This document shows, piece after piece, positions 1-12,939 of a stretch of 64,000 nucleotides of DNA (position 1 is the stretch's first letter; every line of letters begins with the position of its first letter). Where the stretch lies: contig LNAC01000348.1 of NCBI GenBank assembly GCA_002007465.1, forward strand, positions 1,151,851-1,215,850, given 5' to 3'. Made by a program: the position numbers and the translations under genes. The stretch is from Ailurus styani. Taxonomy: Eukaryota; Chordata; Mammalia; Carnivora; Ailuridae. A model generated the notes under the pieces. The model had not been told where the DNA came from. It ran no database searches and was given only the letters and a program-made list of their open reading frames with translations.

Positions 1-1130
1 GAACAACAGTAACAAAAATCCCCAAATTACAACTGGTAATCTGTAGACACAGATCATCCAGGGATAAGCCCAGGGTTTACAGGGTCGGGTCCATCCTCAC
101 TCCCTGATCATAATGTAAGAAGCACTGCTATAATCCAATCATTGCATTCCCCACGTATACAGAAGTGGTAGGGAGAAGGAAAGCTGTGTGTGGTTTGAAA
201 TATTATACAGTATACTTTCTTGAACAGGAAAGAGGTGAAATAACAACATTAGCAAAGGAAATCTGTTTATCCTGTAGTGTGTATTACCTGTAGAGCAGCC
301 TATAAGAGAACGAAAAAAGATCGAGAAACACTGCCTTGACTAAAAAATAGTCTGACCTTACTTCTAGAACACAAATATCCAACAATGAAGAAAATCACAT
401 TACCGAGAATAAGGAGTAAATACAATCCAAATTATTTACTCAAACAGAAGGTTTATTCTTTGTGTATTACCATTGTCCTAATCTAACATTTTATCTGCAC
501 TCTATGAAGGAAACTTTAGTATAATTTAAAACTTCAGTTCCTCTCACCTTTAATACTTACTAGTTTTAATAGCTTAAAAAAGGCAAAAGCAGAATATATA
601 GTTAAGTAAAATTACTTTAAATAACTCCATTCACTTAGCAAGCAAATGTCTTTAGAATAAATACTTTTAAAGGCACACCCACCTTACCTTGTGGTCTAAA
701 AGTTATTTCTGATCTGGAAGAGTTATCATTCCATTTAATGAGAAACTGGAAGAATACAGTATAGAAGGAGGTAGTTTAAGTTTTAAAATAATACTTTAAA
801 AAAAAGGCGCAATAAGCTAGTGTCTGTGTCATGGTAGGGAATTAAAAAAAAATAAATAAAAAAGCCCATCCAGATGCCCCGAACCAAACATTTACTATCA
901 ATTTTCTGCAAGCTCATTATGTATTAATCATGAATAATTCTGCATTTGAATGAGAAATGAAATACTTAAAAATAATGTGACAGAATATACAGGGAAATGA
1001 AGACTACCTTGACTGCCATTCATGTAACAGTTTCATTCCCATACAGAATTTATATGGACAAGTATCAAACGTCTCCATTGTTAATGTAGCATACGAAATA
1101 GGCTTGGGTTCAGATAAATGTCACTCTCAC
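1..1130. other. MASTL intron 7, partial; nothing else recognised
   Basis: AT-rich intron sequence downstream (in transcript sense) of exon 7. I see no exon, no CanSINE and no repeat I can name here, only short A/T runs. Confidence 0.6.
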
Positions 1131-1303
1131 CTGGCAGTCCTTCTCCCATCTGGGACTGCTGTGGCACTCAGACTCCACACTGGATATGAAGGTATGCGAC
1201 TGGCTGCTGGCACTGGATGTAGCCAGCCTTCTCCTGGACTGCAGGAGATTAGAAGTTAGGCACTTCACGGGCATCCCGGGATTGGAGGCAACTGTTTCAA
1301 GAC
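1131..1303 (-). CDS. MASTL: MASTL exon 7, residues 271-328
   Basis: 173 bases between a CTACAG acceptor and a CAG/GTGAGA donor, completing Cys271 and adding 57 codons, phase 0 at its end. It encodes linker sequence with LETVASNPGMPVKC and SSASSQSHTFISSVE, nearly identical to human. The next exon, a single large one in human that begins ESDE, is not present in the remaining 1,130 bases and must lie off the left edge. Confidence 0.95.
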
Positions 1304-1695
1304 CTGTAGGTAAGAAAATATATTGGAGCTTACGTCATATCTTTCTGAGTTCCTCACTGAACCTGAGTCTTTCCAGATAATTAGGCAAAGTATTAAGTAT
1401 TATAAATCAGAGCTCTGTGTAAACATTATCCAATATGCAAGGATGTCTCAGGTAAACAGCCATACATACAAGTACTATCATGAATGTTTAGGATTAAAAA
1501 AACAACCCTCAACATTCATAAGAGAAAATCAGGACAAAAGAACTAGGTTATAATTAGGGGGCAATGCATTATCCCCTTTGAAACTCTTCTTGACAAAGCA
1601 ACATTATTGGTATGCTATATCCAGATATGATATAAGATTGCAATGTGACTAAATTTACACAGTTCTATTTGTATTTAATTAAAACCATAGCTTTA

Positions 1696-1881
1696 GGGGC
1701 ACCTGGGTAGTGCAATCAGTTAAGGGTCTGACTCTTGGTTTCTGCTCAGGTCCTGATCTCAGGGCTGTGAGCTTGAGCCTCGCATCAAGCTCCATGCATA
1801 GCAGAGTCTTCTTGAGATGCTCTCTCCCTTGAGATGCTCTCGCACATCCTGCCTGTGTTCACTCTCTCTCAAATAAAAAAT
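1696..1881 (+). mobile_element. CanSINE
   Basis: tRNA-Lys-like head 'ggggcacctgggtag', CT-rich body and A tail. Exact duplications ATAGCTTTA at 1,687-1,695 and 1,882-1,890. The second box region is diverged. Confidence 0.9.
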
Positions 1882-1949
1882 ATAGCTTTATTCTAATGTT
1901 GAGGTTTATGTGCTCACAAGTATGAATTATCCATATCCATAAGGGATTT

Positions 1950-2152
1950 TTTTTTAAAGATTTTATTTATTCATTTGACACAGAGAGAGAGATTACAAGT
2001 AGGTAGAGAGGCAGGGAGAGAGAGAGGAGAGAGGAGGAAGCAGGCTCCCTGCTGAGCAGAGAGCCCGATGTGGGCCTCGATCCCAGGACCCTGGGATCAT
2101 GACCTGAGCCGAAGGCAGCGGCTTTAACCCACTGAGCCACCCAGGCACCCTT
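1950..2152 (-). mobile_element. CanSINE
   Basis: Young 'ggctttaaccc' variant; 'aagggatttttt' duplicated on both sides. Confidence 0.93.
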
Positions 2153-2487
2153 TAAGGGATTTTTTATACTACTGGGTAAGACACATAACAGCGAATTGGC
2201 TAACTGCGAGCCAGGACAAGAAAGCAGCATCACCTACACAATACGTGTTTATCATATAATGATGCTAACAATTGTTGTTCCTGAACTTATGAGACAAGAT
2301 AGGCAATGATGTTTTTACTAAAGATCATAATATGTGCACATACGGATTTTCTACGTATATAAAAATATGTGTAAATCTTATCTTGTTTTTTCTTTCCCAA
2401 AGAGGGTGAACACATGACTTTAATCTCAAGTAAATTCTTACAATTTTTGGATTTAATGAATCTTGGAACTTTAAAACTAGAATTAGA

Positions 2488-2654
2488 GGGTGCCTGGCTA
2501 GCTCAGTGGGTTAAAGCCTCTGCCTTCGGCTCAGGTCATGATCTCAGGATCGTGGGATCGAGGACAGCATCTGTTTCCCCCTCTCTCTGTGCCTGCCTCT
2601 CAGCCTACTTGTGATCTCTCTGTCAAATAAATTAAAAAACAAAAACAAAAAACT
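2488..2654 (+). mobile_element. CanSINE, body shortened
   Basis: 'gtgggttaaagcctctgcc' head; the CT body lacks about 30 bases. Flanks 'aaactagaattaga' and 'aaactagaagtaga'. Confidence 0.92.
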
Positions 2655-2913
2655 AAACTAGAAGTAGAATTTCAGTGGTCATCTAAAACAACTTTATTTT
2701 TGGTACATAAACCCTCTTAATGAAATTCCTGAAATTCACTGGACACTGACCTTGATATCTGACTGAACTGCTCAGCTTGCCTCCCCCTAGTAATGTGGAA
2801 ATTTGCTTCTACCTCAATGCCATGTGCATATTGTATATTGGCTAAAGAGTTCTTTCTGGATCAGTGATATGATCAGACCATTCCTTTCTTTGAAACTTTT
2901 GTGTGTGCGTGTG

Positions 2914-3087
2914 TTTTTAAGATTTTATTTATTTATTTGACAGAGAGATCACAAGCAGGGCAGAGGGAGAGGGAGAAGCAGCTCCTCACTAAGCAGGGAG
3001 CTCCATGCGGAATTCAATCTCAGGACCCTGGGATCATGACCTGAGCCAAAGGCAGATGCTTAACGATCTGAGCCACAGAGGCACCCC
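2914..3087 (-). mobile_element. CanSINE
   Basis: Ends 'gagccacagaggcacccct'; flanks 'ctttgaaactttt' and 'ctttggaactttc'. Confidence 0.88.
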
Positions 3088-3124
3088 TCTTTGGAACTTT
3101 CGATGATTCCCTACAGTTTAAATT

Positions 3125-3340
3125 CTAGGTTCCCTGTAATGATACTTGATCCTTGCCTATCTACCTGCTAAGTTTCCTTTCCCATTGCACATGCTTCCCA
3201 TTCTCATAGAACACATTTAGTCCCCATTGTCTGAAGATGGAATACTTCCAAGTGTCCGTGCCTTTGTTCATGCCTCTATCTGAAATGCCCTTTTCCAATA
3301 CACTTGGAGCTATTGCTATGTCTTTATTGAGAACCAGGAC
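3125..3340 (+). mobile_element. L2 LINE fragment
   Basis: 'ccattgcacatgcttccca' and 'gcctctatctgaaatgccc' match L2 3' coding/UTR sequence. MASTL intron. Confidence 0.5.
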
Positions 3341-3862
3341 TTGGCTTACCCACTTACTAGTGTATAACTAAACATTTTTAAACATTAGTTTTTTCATTTA
3401 TAAGTGAGATATCCTGGATATGTACAGATTTGAGGACGAAATTCAAAATGAAGTAACATCTATGAAAACATGTAACACTAATTGCTCTTCAAAGCATCAT
3501 TATTCACATTTCCAAGATGAAGAACATCGAGCACAGGGAACTAAATCATCCACCACTGCTAAGTTATAAAAGGTGAAGTTAAGTGCTGTACAAATGTACC
3601 ATTCTCTTCCTCTACTATTTAACTTCTGTTTTTTATTGTGTCCTAATGAAAAGTTATATCTTTACTTCACCTATTTTATTTCAGAGTCTTCTGGAAATAA
3701 TTTCATAAAGACACAAAATATTATAGGTACTACATCTTCTCTGTATAAGATTTCCATAGACCCAGGACAGTGAAACTTACCCAATGATCATTCTAATACC
3801 AAGCTAATTGAAGGATATCTCATTAGCTAGGGATTTCATTCTGCTGACTTAAAGATCTAACA

Positions 3863-3976
3863 GGGGCGCTGGGCTATTTCAGTCACTTGAGCATGTGACT
3901 CTTGATCTCGGGCTTGTAAGTTCCAGCCCCATGTTAGGTACAGAGATTACTTAAAATCTTTATTTAAAAAAAAAAA
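3863..3976 (+). mobile_element. Short CanSINE (no CT body)
   Basis: tRNA-like head joined to 'gagattacttaaaatcttt'; flanks 'aaagatctaaca' and 'aaagatctgtaaca'. Confidence 0.82.
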
Positions 3977-4160
3977 GATCTGTAACAATATGTGTCAGAA
4001 ATGGCATTTACATGAGGAAATATAGGAATGCCACAGACTGTTTAAGTATTTGTATTTCAAACCCATATTAGAAATTTAAAAATTCAAAAAGATTCAAAAA
4101 TTTAAAAATTCCTCAAAAGAAACACTTAATGGAATAAACTACCTTTTCTTTTATACTCAC

Positions 4161-4311
4161 ATGAGTTTAGAAGTTTGTTAGAATAAGGAGTAGTATCCTT
4201 GTGATCTACAGACATAGGACAAATCAGTCCTTGAGAAAGCTGCGATGTTTCAGATACATGGGTTGAAAGAACATTTGCAGAGTCTTTGTTTTTTTCTGCA
4301 ACTGGTGTGTA
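4161..4311 (-). CDS. MASTL: MASTL exon 6, residues 221-271
   Basis: 151 bases: 50 codons plus the first base of Cys271, between a TTTAATAG acceptor and a GTGAGT donor. It encodes part of the linker, with SETSQLSQGL and CPMSVD matching human. It begins YTP where human has NTP. Substitutions are denser here than in the kinase exons, as expected for this fast-evolving linker. Confidence 0.94.
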
Positions 4312-4607
4312 CTATTAAAGAGAGAAAAACAAAAACAAATGCTAAGATTTACCTCCACAAAAACACCACGTAAATACATAGACTGTTATACCACCTAAGT
4401 AAATACTGTTAAAGTAACTCAATTTTTATGCTTGAGGTGCATAAACAATGAATCTTGGATCACTGAAAAAATAAAATTAAAAAAAGAAACTCAACATGCT
4501 TGATATTTAAATTTATTTTGAACATTTATTTAAAAATAGGATTAAAAATTTTACATGGCAATCATGAAAGGGCATGTTATGTTACTTTTTTCTAATCAAA
4601 TACTTAC

Positions 4608-4714
4608 AAATCCCAAAGAGCTGATGAGAGATAACACTTGTCCTGGGGTTCTTGAATAATCTTGTCTAGGTTTAGCCATTGATGGTGTTGTAAGGATATC
4701 CATCATATTGATGT
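4608..4714 (-). CDS. MASTL: MASTL exon 5, residues 185-220
   Basis: 107 bases, completing Asp185 and adding 35 codons, ending in phase 0 at GGATTT/GTAAGT. It contains TTP (Thr194) and RTP (Thr207), the two proline-directed activation sites mapped in human MASTL. Here the activation segment gives way to the long linker. Confidence 0.96.
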
Positions 4715-4764
4715 CTATGTATGGAAAGAAAAGTGTATGAAATTCTTTAAAAACTTCAATGTCA

Positions 4765-4960
4765 GGGGCGCCTGGGTGGCTCAGTGGGTTAAGCCTCTGC
4801 CTTTGGCTCAGGTCATGATCTCAGGGTCCTGGGATAGAGCCTCTCATCGGGCTCTCTGCTCAGCAGGGAGCCTGCTTCCCCCTCTCCCTCTGCCTGCCTC
4901 TCTGCCTACTTGTGATCGCTCTCTGTCAAATAAATAAATAAGATCTTTAAAAAAAAAAAC
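4765..4960 (+). mobile_element. CanSINE
   Basis: Complete; 'aaacttcaatgtca' on both sides. It sits 50 bases upstream (transcript sense) of MASTL exon 5, within its acceptor-side intron, antisense to MASTL. Confidence 0.95.
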
Positions 4961-5204
4961 AAAACTTCAATGTCATTGACTTACTAGTCAATAATCATCT
5001 GTTCTTAACGTTGTNTAAAAAAAAGCAACTGATTGAAATCATGGAACTTTGATAGAACAGAGTCTTGCTCTGAAATGAATAGAACACAGTGTAATGACTT
5101 AAATTACGGAGTACACAGTTCACTAAACAAGAGTATTATCTAACTGACAACAAAATAATTCTTGGTAAATCAAATACTAGAAGAGGATGTGGTAAGAAAA
5201 ATTA

Positions 5205-5380
5205 AGGGCTGCCTGGGTGGCTCAGTGGGTTAAGCCTCTGCCTTCAGCTCAGGTCATGATCTCAGGGTCTTGGGATCGAGTCCCGAGCCTGCTACCTCTT
5301 CTCTCTCTGCCTGCCTCTCTGCCTCTCTTGTAATCCCTCCCTCTCTGTCAAATAAATAAATAAAATCTTAAAAAAAAAAA
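5205..5380 (+). mobile_element. CanSINE, internal deletion
   Basis: About 25 bases are missing between 'gatcgagtccc' and 'gagcctgctacc'. Confidence 0.93.
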
Positions 5381-5424
5381 GTTTAGATTTTAGAAAGGTA
5401 ATGTGATAAATATATGGTGGCTTT

Positions 5425-6110
5425 TTTTAGTTTGTTCTTTTTTTTATTGAGATATGACACACAATTTTACCTTGGTTTCAGGTGCACAACCTAGTGATTC
5501 AACAACTCTATACATTATACTATCCTTACTACAAGTGTAGCTACTGTCTATCACCATACAATGTTATTACAATACTATTGTCTATATTCGCTATCCTGTA
5601 CTTTTCATCCCCATGACTTATTCACTCCATAAATGGAAGCCTGTGTCTCCTACTCCCTTTCACCCATTTTGCCCTTTTGCCTCTTCTCCCCCACAACCAG
5701 CAGTTTGGTCTCCGCTTTTTTTGTCTATTTTTTTTTTTTAGATTCCGTGATATAAGTGAAATCATACAGTACTTGTCTTTCTGTATGACTTATTTCACTT
5801 AGCATAATGCCCTCTAGATCTGCCCAGGTTGTCACAGAAGGCAAGACATCATTCTTTTTTATGGCTGAGTAATATTCGAGTGTGTGTGTGTATACACAAC
5901 ATCTTCTTTATCCATTCATCTATTGATGGACAACTGGATTGCTTCCCTATCTTGGCTATTGGAAATACTGCTGCAATCAACGTAAGGATGCACATTAACT
6001 TTTCAAATTAGTATTTTTATTTTCTTTGGGTAAATATCCAGTATACTGTATAGTAAGGGACATCCTTAGTGGTATCTCATCTAGCCACCTGTACACAAAT
6101 GTTATTATTA
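5425..6110 (-). mobile_element. Old L1 3' fragment
   Basis: Reads 'attgagatatgacacacaat', 'gattcaacaactctatacat', and later 'ttcacttagcataatgccct' and 'ctattgatggacaactgg', all reversed L1 sequence. No coding. Confidence 0.75.
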
Positions 6111-7212
6111 CTGCTGTGAAGAATCTGAGTAGTTACATGAAATGGGATTAATAAAAACCATAAATAGCGCACATCAGCTCGGGTCAGATTTTATCAAACT
6201 AAATGAAAATCCTTAGGTATTCAAAACTTTTGAAATTTGTACTTGCAGATAAATAATTATAGGTCTGTATTTATTTTCAAATAATTGTAATCCTGTTGTT
6301 TATAATTTATAAGCCCAATTTTGTGCTCTCCTGTTCATTTATTTCTATCTGCTATCATTTTAATAGGTAATTCAATATGCTACTGAGTCAATAAGCTCTC
6401 AAGGATCCATATTTCCATGATAAACTTAAGTAATTTCTAGTTTCTTCCTATTAGAAATAATGCTGCTACAAAGCTTTTTTCATATATTTTGTTCTCTTGA
6501 ACCATTTCCTTAGAATAAATTTTAATATAGACTAATTAGGTCAAAAAGAATTAAACTCTTTCGTTTCTTAAAACACATTGGTAGATACCTGTTGGAAAGC
6601 ATTGTACTAATTTACAATGTTTCTGGAAAAACTGTGGCTTTGCAGTCTCATTAATTTTCGATCTTCAGTTCTCTCTCTCTCTCTCTTTTTTTTTTTTGCC
6701 TAGTTTAACTGTGAAATGATTCATTTGTTATTTTTTAAATTAGCATTTCTTTCATTACCAGTAGTGAAATTAACATACTCCCATATGTATGTGTATGTGA
6801 ATTGTGCTCAGTTTCTTTGCCCCTTGTTTATCAAGGTCTTGGTGGTTGTCCTGTCATGCGAATAAGTTCTGTAGGTATTACTGTTTATCATGGTATAGTT
6901 ATTTTAGTCATTTTACTGATGTTTAATTGGTCAAACCAGTTTCAGTAGAGACAAAAAGTCAGAAGAACAAAAACTGTGAGTTCCTCTTTGAAGATCCAAA
7001 GATCTTTGAGCGCCCTGGATGATTTAGGAATGATTACTTCCATTTCTTATCCTTTTTTTTTTTTCATTTTTCATCTTCAATTGAAAGGAAACAGCATTGT
7101 GCATTTCTAGTCTTTTTTGGGAACAAGTAATCATCAAATTTTAGCATTATAAACGAACAAAATAGTGTAAGTTAATAGCATGTAGTTGTTGGGTTTTTTA
7201 AAACGTTACTTA

Positions 7213-7398
<186 letters not shown>

Positions 7399-7759
7399 TC
7401 AAACCCTATTTATTTTCTCTAAAATAAGGCACTTATTGTTGGCTTTGAGAGTGCAAAAAACAATTCTCAAAAGTAAATTGCCTTCTGTATATTTGAACCT
7501 ATGAGAAAATTAACTGATTTAATACTAGATTATCTTTGGCATTATTCAGTAGATAGTCCATTACAACAAATAAACCTTAGTAGATTAGATAAACCTCAGG
7601 CCACACCAGAATTATATTTACCTCTTTCATGGAGGGTAAAATTAAGCCTTAACAGAGAAGAGCTACTTAGAACATGACTATCTTTGCACAGAGTAAAACA
7701 CTGCAAGTCAGTTGGCATTATAAAATATGTACTTTTAATTTATTTAAATAAATTTGTTT

Positions 7760-7786
7760 ATTTTTTAAGATTTTATTTATTTATTT

Positions 7787-7825
<39 letters not shown>

Positions 7826-7975
7826 CGAGCGCACAGCAGGAGAAACAGCAGGTGGAGGGAAAGGAAGAAGTAGTCTTGTGAAGCAGGGAGCCCCATGTGG
7901 GGCTCGATCCCAGGACCCAGGTATCACAACCTGAGCTGAAGGCAGATGTTTAATGACTGAGCTACCCAGGTGCCT
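7760..7975 (-). mobile_element. CanSINE with (GA)n expansion
   Basis: The CT body (as GA here) has grown to a long pure 'gagaga' run at 7,792-7,819. Confidence 0.93.
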
Positions 7976-8152
7976 CAAAATATACCACATTTGTATGTTG
8001 GTAAGGGAGTGGAAGAAAGATTCAATATTCTTCACAACAAAATGGTGTACCCATGCTCAAAGCAACATATTCAAAACACAGGGAGGGGAGATGAAAGAAG
8101 AGTGGATGGAATTTATACACTTTTTTTTAAACTTGGTGCTTTTATTTACTCT

Positions 8153-8338
8153 TTAAAAAAGATTTTATTTATTTATAAGAGAAAGAGACAGAGAGAAAGA
8201 ACAAGTGGGAGGAGGGGGAGAGGGAGAAGCAGACTCCCCACTAAGCTGGGAGCCTGACGTGGGGCTCAATTCCAGGACTCTGGAATCAGGACCTGAGCTG
8301 AAGGCAGACGCTTAACCAACTGAGTTACACAGGTGCCT
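8153..8338 (-). mobile_element. CanSINE, older
   Basis: Diverged copy ('gagttacacaggtgcct'), 147 bases below the donor of MASTL exon 3. Confidence 0.88.
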
Positions 8339-8483
8339 TGAGTTGTAACACGAGTTACTACCAAACTTTAGATAACCCAGGTACATGGGCAAATGCTTAT
8401 GCAAATATTTCAAACTAAAATATTTAATACATAATTTGATTATTTGTGTTTTAAGTAATAGTTTGTAGAAAAGTCAGTCTTTA

Positions 8484-8624
<141 letters not shown>

Positions 8625-8829
8625 CTATCAAAAAGGAATATAAATATTATAAAATAAAAACAATATGATTACTTTAAAAACATTGAGTACTACAGTTATC
8701 CATTTTTAGCATGGTTCTGTAACAGACACATTTTCTCGATCTCGCTCAGTACACATTAATACCAAGTTTGCTCATGTTGCCATATAGTTTTTTCAAATTG
8801 AATTTAAACTGTTTAATCTGAATAAAAAT

Positions 8830-9790
8830 TCAGACTTACAGAAAGATATAAGAACGGTCCCATATACTCTTCATCTAGATTCGCCCACTGTGAGCGTTTT
8901 GCCCGTTTGTTTTCTTTCTCTCCACATATATGAATATAAAATGTTTGTTAATAACATAATTCTATTACATAATAAACAAAGGAACACAATTATTAACATA
9001 AATATCTTAAATGTACGATTTTTATTCAGACTAAACAGTTTAAAAAATGTGGCAACATTAACAACTAATATTTATAGCTTTAAACTTTTTGCTAAATAAC
9101 TGGAGAATAAAGTTGAAGAGATCATGACCTGTCACCACAAAATTCTTCGTCATGTATCTCCTAACAAGAATATTCTTAAATAGCTTCAGCGTAATAAAAA
9201 TTCAAGGAATTAAAAAAAAATTCAAGGAATTAAACACTAATATAATACTATTATCTAATTGATAGTCTATATTCAAATTTCTGAGTATCTAAATAAATGT
9301 CCTTGATAAGAGTTCTTACCCCGCTGCCCAAGCCAGGACCCCCATGAGATTTAGTTATCATGTCTCTTTAGTGTCCTTTAATCTGGGACAGATTTTGCCT
9401 TTTTGAGGGGGGCAGTCTTTCCTGACATCTGATTATTTCCTCACTATTCAATTCATGTTTGCATTTTTGGCAGGAATTTTAAATAAGTAATATTGGCTCT
9501 TTCGTAGAGACCCTCCCATCAGATGAGACGCCTAATGTCAGCATGTTCCATTACTGGGGATGTTGACTTTGATCACTTAGTTAAGGGGGTGACTTCCAGA
9601 TTTCTCTAATGAAGTATTTTTTTTACCCCCTGGTAATTAATAAGTAATGGAGGAAATACTTGGAGAGTACATAAATAACTTGTTTCCCAACAAATTTGCA
9701 AGCACTGATCTTAGCATCATGTGACCACAGATGATTCTTGTCTGAATCCAATATTGCTATGTGGTTGCAAAGCTCTACTATTCCTTTTAC
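8830..9790 (-). mobile_element. Old L1 (L1ME-like) 3' fragment
   Basis: Contains 'cccatatactcttcatctag', 'atgtctctttagtgtccttt', 'gatgttgactttgatcactt' and 'ggtaattaataagtaatgg', the order seen in reversed L1ME 3' ends. Confidence 0.7.
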
Positions 9791-9949
9791 ATGCACTGTC
9801 ATTATTCTAAACAATTTGTATAGTTTTAAGGTATAAAATACTGCCTAGTAAGAACTTCATAAAACAAAGTCCTTTCTTTCCTGTTTAGATCAGCAGTTTC
9901 CCTGGTATATAGAGATTAGCCCATTTTTGTTGATGAGATCAATCATTAA

Positions 9950-10270
9950 AATATTTACTAAGCCAGGGTGCCTGGGTGGCTCAGTTGGTTAAGCAACTGC
10001 CTTTGGCTCAGGTAATGATCCCAAACTCCTGGAGTCCCGCATCCGGCTCCCTGCTCAGTAGGGAGTCTGCTTCTCCCTCTTACCTTCCCCCTCTCACTCT
10101 CTCTCTCTCAAATAAATAAATTAATTAATTAAAAAAATACTTACTAAGCCCAAAATCTGTGCTACACATTGTGCTAGCACTGGGAATATAAGCATGAATA
10201 AAATGTCTCTTCACTGAAAGAGTTTGTAATTCAGTAGTAGATAAATAAGTAAACAGATACTGTATTTGAG
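9950..10270 (-). mobile_element. L2 LINE 3' end with a CanSINE inside
   Basis: 'tgtgctacacattgtgctag' and 'taataaaatgtct'-type sequence match the reversed L2 tail. The CanSINE at 9,966-10,133 splits it. Confidence 0.5.
9966..10135 (+). mobile_element. CanSINE
   Basis: Flanks 'atatttactaagcc' and 'atacttactaagccc'; inserted in an L2. Confidence 0.92.
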
Positions 10271-10402
10271 CTCATGAGAATGTTGATTTTCTTACACCCT
10301 CATCAACAATAATTATTGATCCTTTTAATTTTTGTCAATCTAAGAAAAAATGGACTTGTTTAAACATTTATTTACTTTTAGAGGGATTTAGGATCCTTAC
10401 AC

Positions 10403-10517
10403 TATTTTTTTTTAAGATTTTATTTTTAAGTAATCTCTACACCCAATGTGGGGCTTGAACCCACAGCCCCAAGATCAAGAATCACATGTTCCACTGACTG
10501 AGCCAGCCAGGTGCCCC
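10403..10517 (-). mobile_element. Short CanSINE
   Basis: 'taagtaatctctacaccca' joined to a tRNA-like part, as in 14,878 and 52,399. Confidence 0.85.
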
Positions 10518-10784
10518 TATATTTGGTCTTTAGTGTGTCTTCTGTGACTCACTTCCATACTTTGCCTATTTTTCTACTGGGGTATTTAATTCTTTCTTAT
10601 TGATATATAATTACATAGTAGTAAAATTAGCCTTTTCTGTATATTCTGAACAGTATTTTCTCCAAACTTGTTATTTGACTATGTAAATGGTATTTTGTGT
10701 CACAATGTGTTATTTTATACTTAGTGAGACCTATACCAATTTACGATTATAAAAATATTCCCATCAGTTTTCTTCTAGTACTTT

Positions 10785-10970
10785 GTATTTTTTTTGAAAG
10801 ATTTTATATTATTTACTTGAAAGAGAGAGCACATGAGAGAGTACAAGCAGGGGGAGAGGGAGAAGCAGACTCCCCACTGAGCAATGAGCCCAGTGGGGTT
10901 CAATCCAAGGACCCTGGGATGACTTGAATCAAAGGTAGATGCTTAACCAATGGAGCCACCCATGTGCCCC
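10785..10970 (-). mobile_element. CanSINE
   Basis: 'tcttctagtacttt' is duplicated at both ends; the tRNA part is diverged. Confidence 0.9.
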
Positions 10971-11065
10971 TTCTTCTAGTACTTTTATGGATTCCCTTTT
11001 CTAAGTAGAAATCTATGATACAAAAGGGGAACAAATGACCCTAGCACTCTCTCAAGTTTCTTTTT

Positions 11066-11265
11066 CTTTCTTTCTTTTTTTTTTTTTAAAGATTTTATTT
11101 GACAGAGAGAGACACAGTGAGAGGGAACACAAGCAGGGGGAGTGGGAGAGGGAGAAGCAGGCTTCCCGCCATGCAGGGAGCCCAATGTGGGGTTCAATCC
11201 CAGGACCCTGGGACCCTGACCTGAACCAAAGGTTGACACTTAATGACTGAGCCACCGAGTCACCC
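11066..11265 (-). mobile_element. CanSINE
   Basis: Long T-run with 'tttctttcttt' interruptions; flanks 'tctcaagtttc' twice. Confidence 0.9.
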
Positions 11266-11544
11266 CCTATCTCAAGTTTCATAACCAAGCAGAAAATAAT
11301 TTCAGGTGACTTCCAAAACCAGAATTTTGATAGTATATCCCAAGGACAAAAAGAACAGAAAAAAAAAAAATCCCAAATCAAATCTAGTGGTTTTAGTGTT
11401 AGTAAAACAATATTAATATTGCTATTGCTATTTTGAAAATATTAGATATACATAATGTTATAAGTTAAAGCAAATGAGTAATTATGTTAATGTTGTTAGG
11501 AACCCAGATTGTCAGTGTAAAAGAATACGTTTTTTTCAAAATAT

Positions 11545-11735
11545 TTTTATATGTTATAAAATACTTAAGTCAGGGATTAAAAAAGTACAGCGCAGGAAAT
11601 ATAGTCAATGACATTGCAATAACTTTGGTGATAGATGGTAACTAGACTTAATTGTGGGGCTCATTTCATAATGTATAAAAATATGGAATCACTATGATTT
11701 ATACCTGAAACTAATAGGATATTGTTTTTAATCCT
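11545..11735 (+). mobile_element. L1 3'-end fragment
   Basis: 'tggtgatagatggtaacta', 'cataatgtataaaaat' and 'tttatacctgaaactaat' match the closing bases of old L1s. Confidence 0.6.
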
Positions 11736-11824
11736 TCAAGTCTTCCTGGTGCTCTCTAATACCTTTACTACATACTGTTCCATATGCAGTGTGTGATTAA
11801 ATAGTCCCCTACCTTCTTTGGAAA

Positions 11825-12150
11825 TGGAATATGTCAATGTTTCCTTATTTTTCTGTGAACAGCCAGATAGTAAATATTTTAGGCTTTGCAAGCCATATGG
11901 TCTTGTGTGGCAACTACCTCACTCTTCGGGCGTAGCCCAAGAGCAGCCATAGGCAATAAGTAAACAAAAAAATGCGGCTGTGTTCTAATAAAATGTATTT
12001 ATTTAGTCACTGAAATTCAAATTTCATATAGTTTTCACTTATCACAGAATATTATTCTTCCTTTGATTTTTTTCAACATTTTAAAAATGCCAAAACTATT
12101 CTCAGCTCACAGGCTGTGCAGAAAGTGGGCCAGATTTGGCTCATCACAGG
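11825..12150 (-). repeat. hAT-type (Charlie-like) DNA transposon relic
   Basis: 'gccagatagtaaatatttta', 'ggctttgcaagccatatggt' and 'gtgttctaataaaatgtatt', ending 'gtgggccagatttggctcat', follow a common non-autonomous hAT repeat. Both ends are worn. Confidence 0.65.
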
Positions 12151-12487
12151 CTTAAAAAATAGAAAGTCAATTATTTTTATAGCATTTGGTTTTCACCTTC
12201 TTACTACTACTCTGTATTTTTTTCAATTCTCTCAGACAGTGAACCATCCTATAAAGAAGACCCACATCTTTGGCATTCTTAGAACCTAAGAGGTCTCCTG
12301 AAGAGCTGCCTTTAATATTGTTCTGAGGGTGAATTCCCTCAATACAAATTTGTATCTTTGCTCCAAAATCCTTCCCCATAGTATTACCAGGTCTTGTCAC
12401 TTACAGAAATGGTCATTACAACTAGGCACTGCAATTCATGCTAAGCTATTTGTTGGAGTGTTGTTTAGAATAGTAAAAGAACCCAAC

Positions 12488-12693
12488 TTTTTTTTTTTTT
12501 TTTAAAGATTTTATTTATTTATTTGACAGAGAGAGACACAGCGAGAGAGGGAACACCAGCACAGGGAGTGGGAGAGGGAGGAGCAGGCTTTCCCGCAGAG
12601 CAGGGAGCCCGATTCGGGACTGGATTCCAGGACCCTGGGATCATGACCTGAGCCAAAGGCAGACACTTAACGACTGAGCCACCCAGGCGCCCC
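12488..12693 (-). mobile_element. CanSINE
   Basis: 'agagagacacagcgagagag' subtype, with 'gagccacccaggcgcccc' end intact. Confidence 0.94.
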
Positions 12694-12735
12694 CCAAACA
12701 AACTTAGGCATTTGTTATAAAAATTATGGAATTCC

Positions 12736-12939
12736 TGGGCGCCTGGGTGGCTCAGTGGGTTAAAGCCGCTGCCTTCGGCTCGGGTCATGATCCCAGGGTC
12801 CTGGGATGGAGGCCCACATCGGGCTCTCTGCTCAGCAGGGAGCCTGCTTCCTCCTCTCTCTCTCTGCCTGCCTCTCTGCCTACTTGTAATCTCTCTCTCT
12901 GTGTCAAATGAATAAATAAAAAAAAAAATCTTTAAAAAA
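12736..12939 (+). mobile_element. CanSINE
   Basis: Young subtype; 'aaaattatggaattcct' on both sides. Only 42 bases from the previous copy but oppositely oriented. Confidence 0.95.

Noticed and set aside
12167..12400. 77-codon minus-strand frame, possible retrocopy
   Set aside because: I could not match it to any protein and it lies beside a hAT relic in a MASTL intron without splice or regulatory support.
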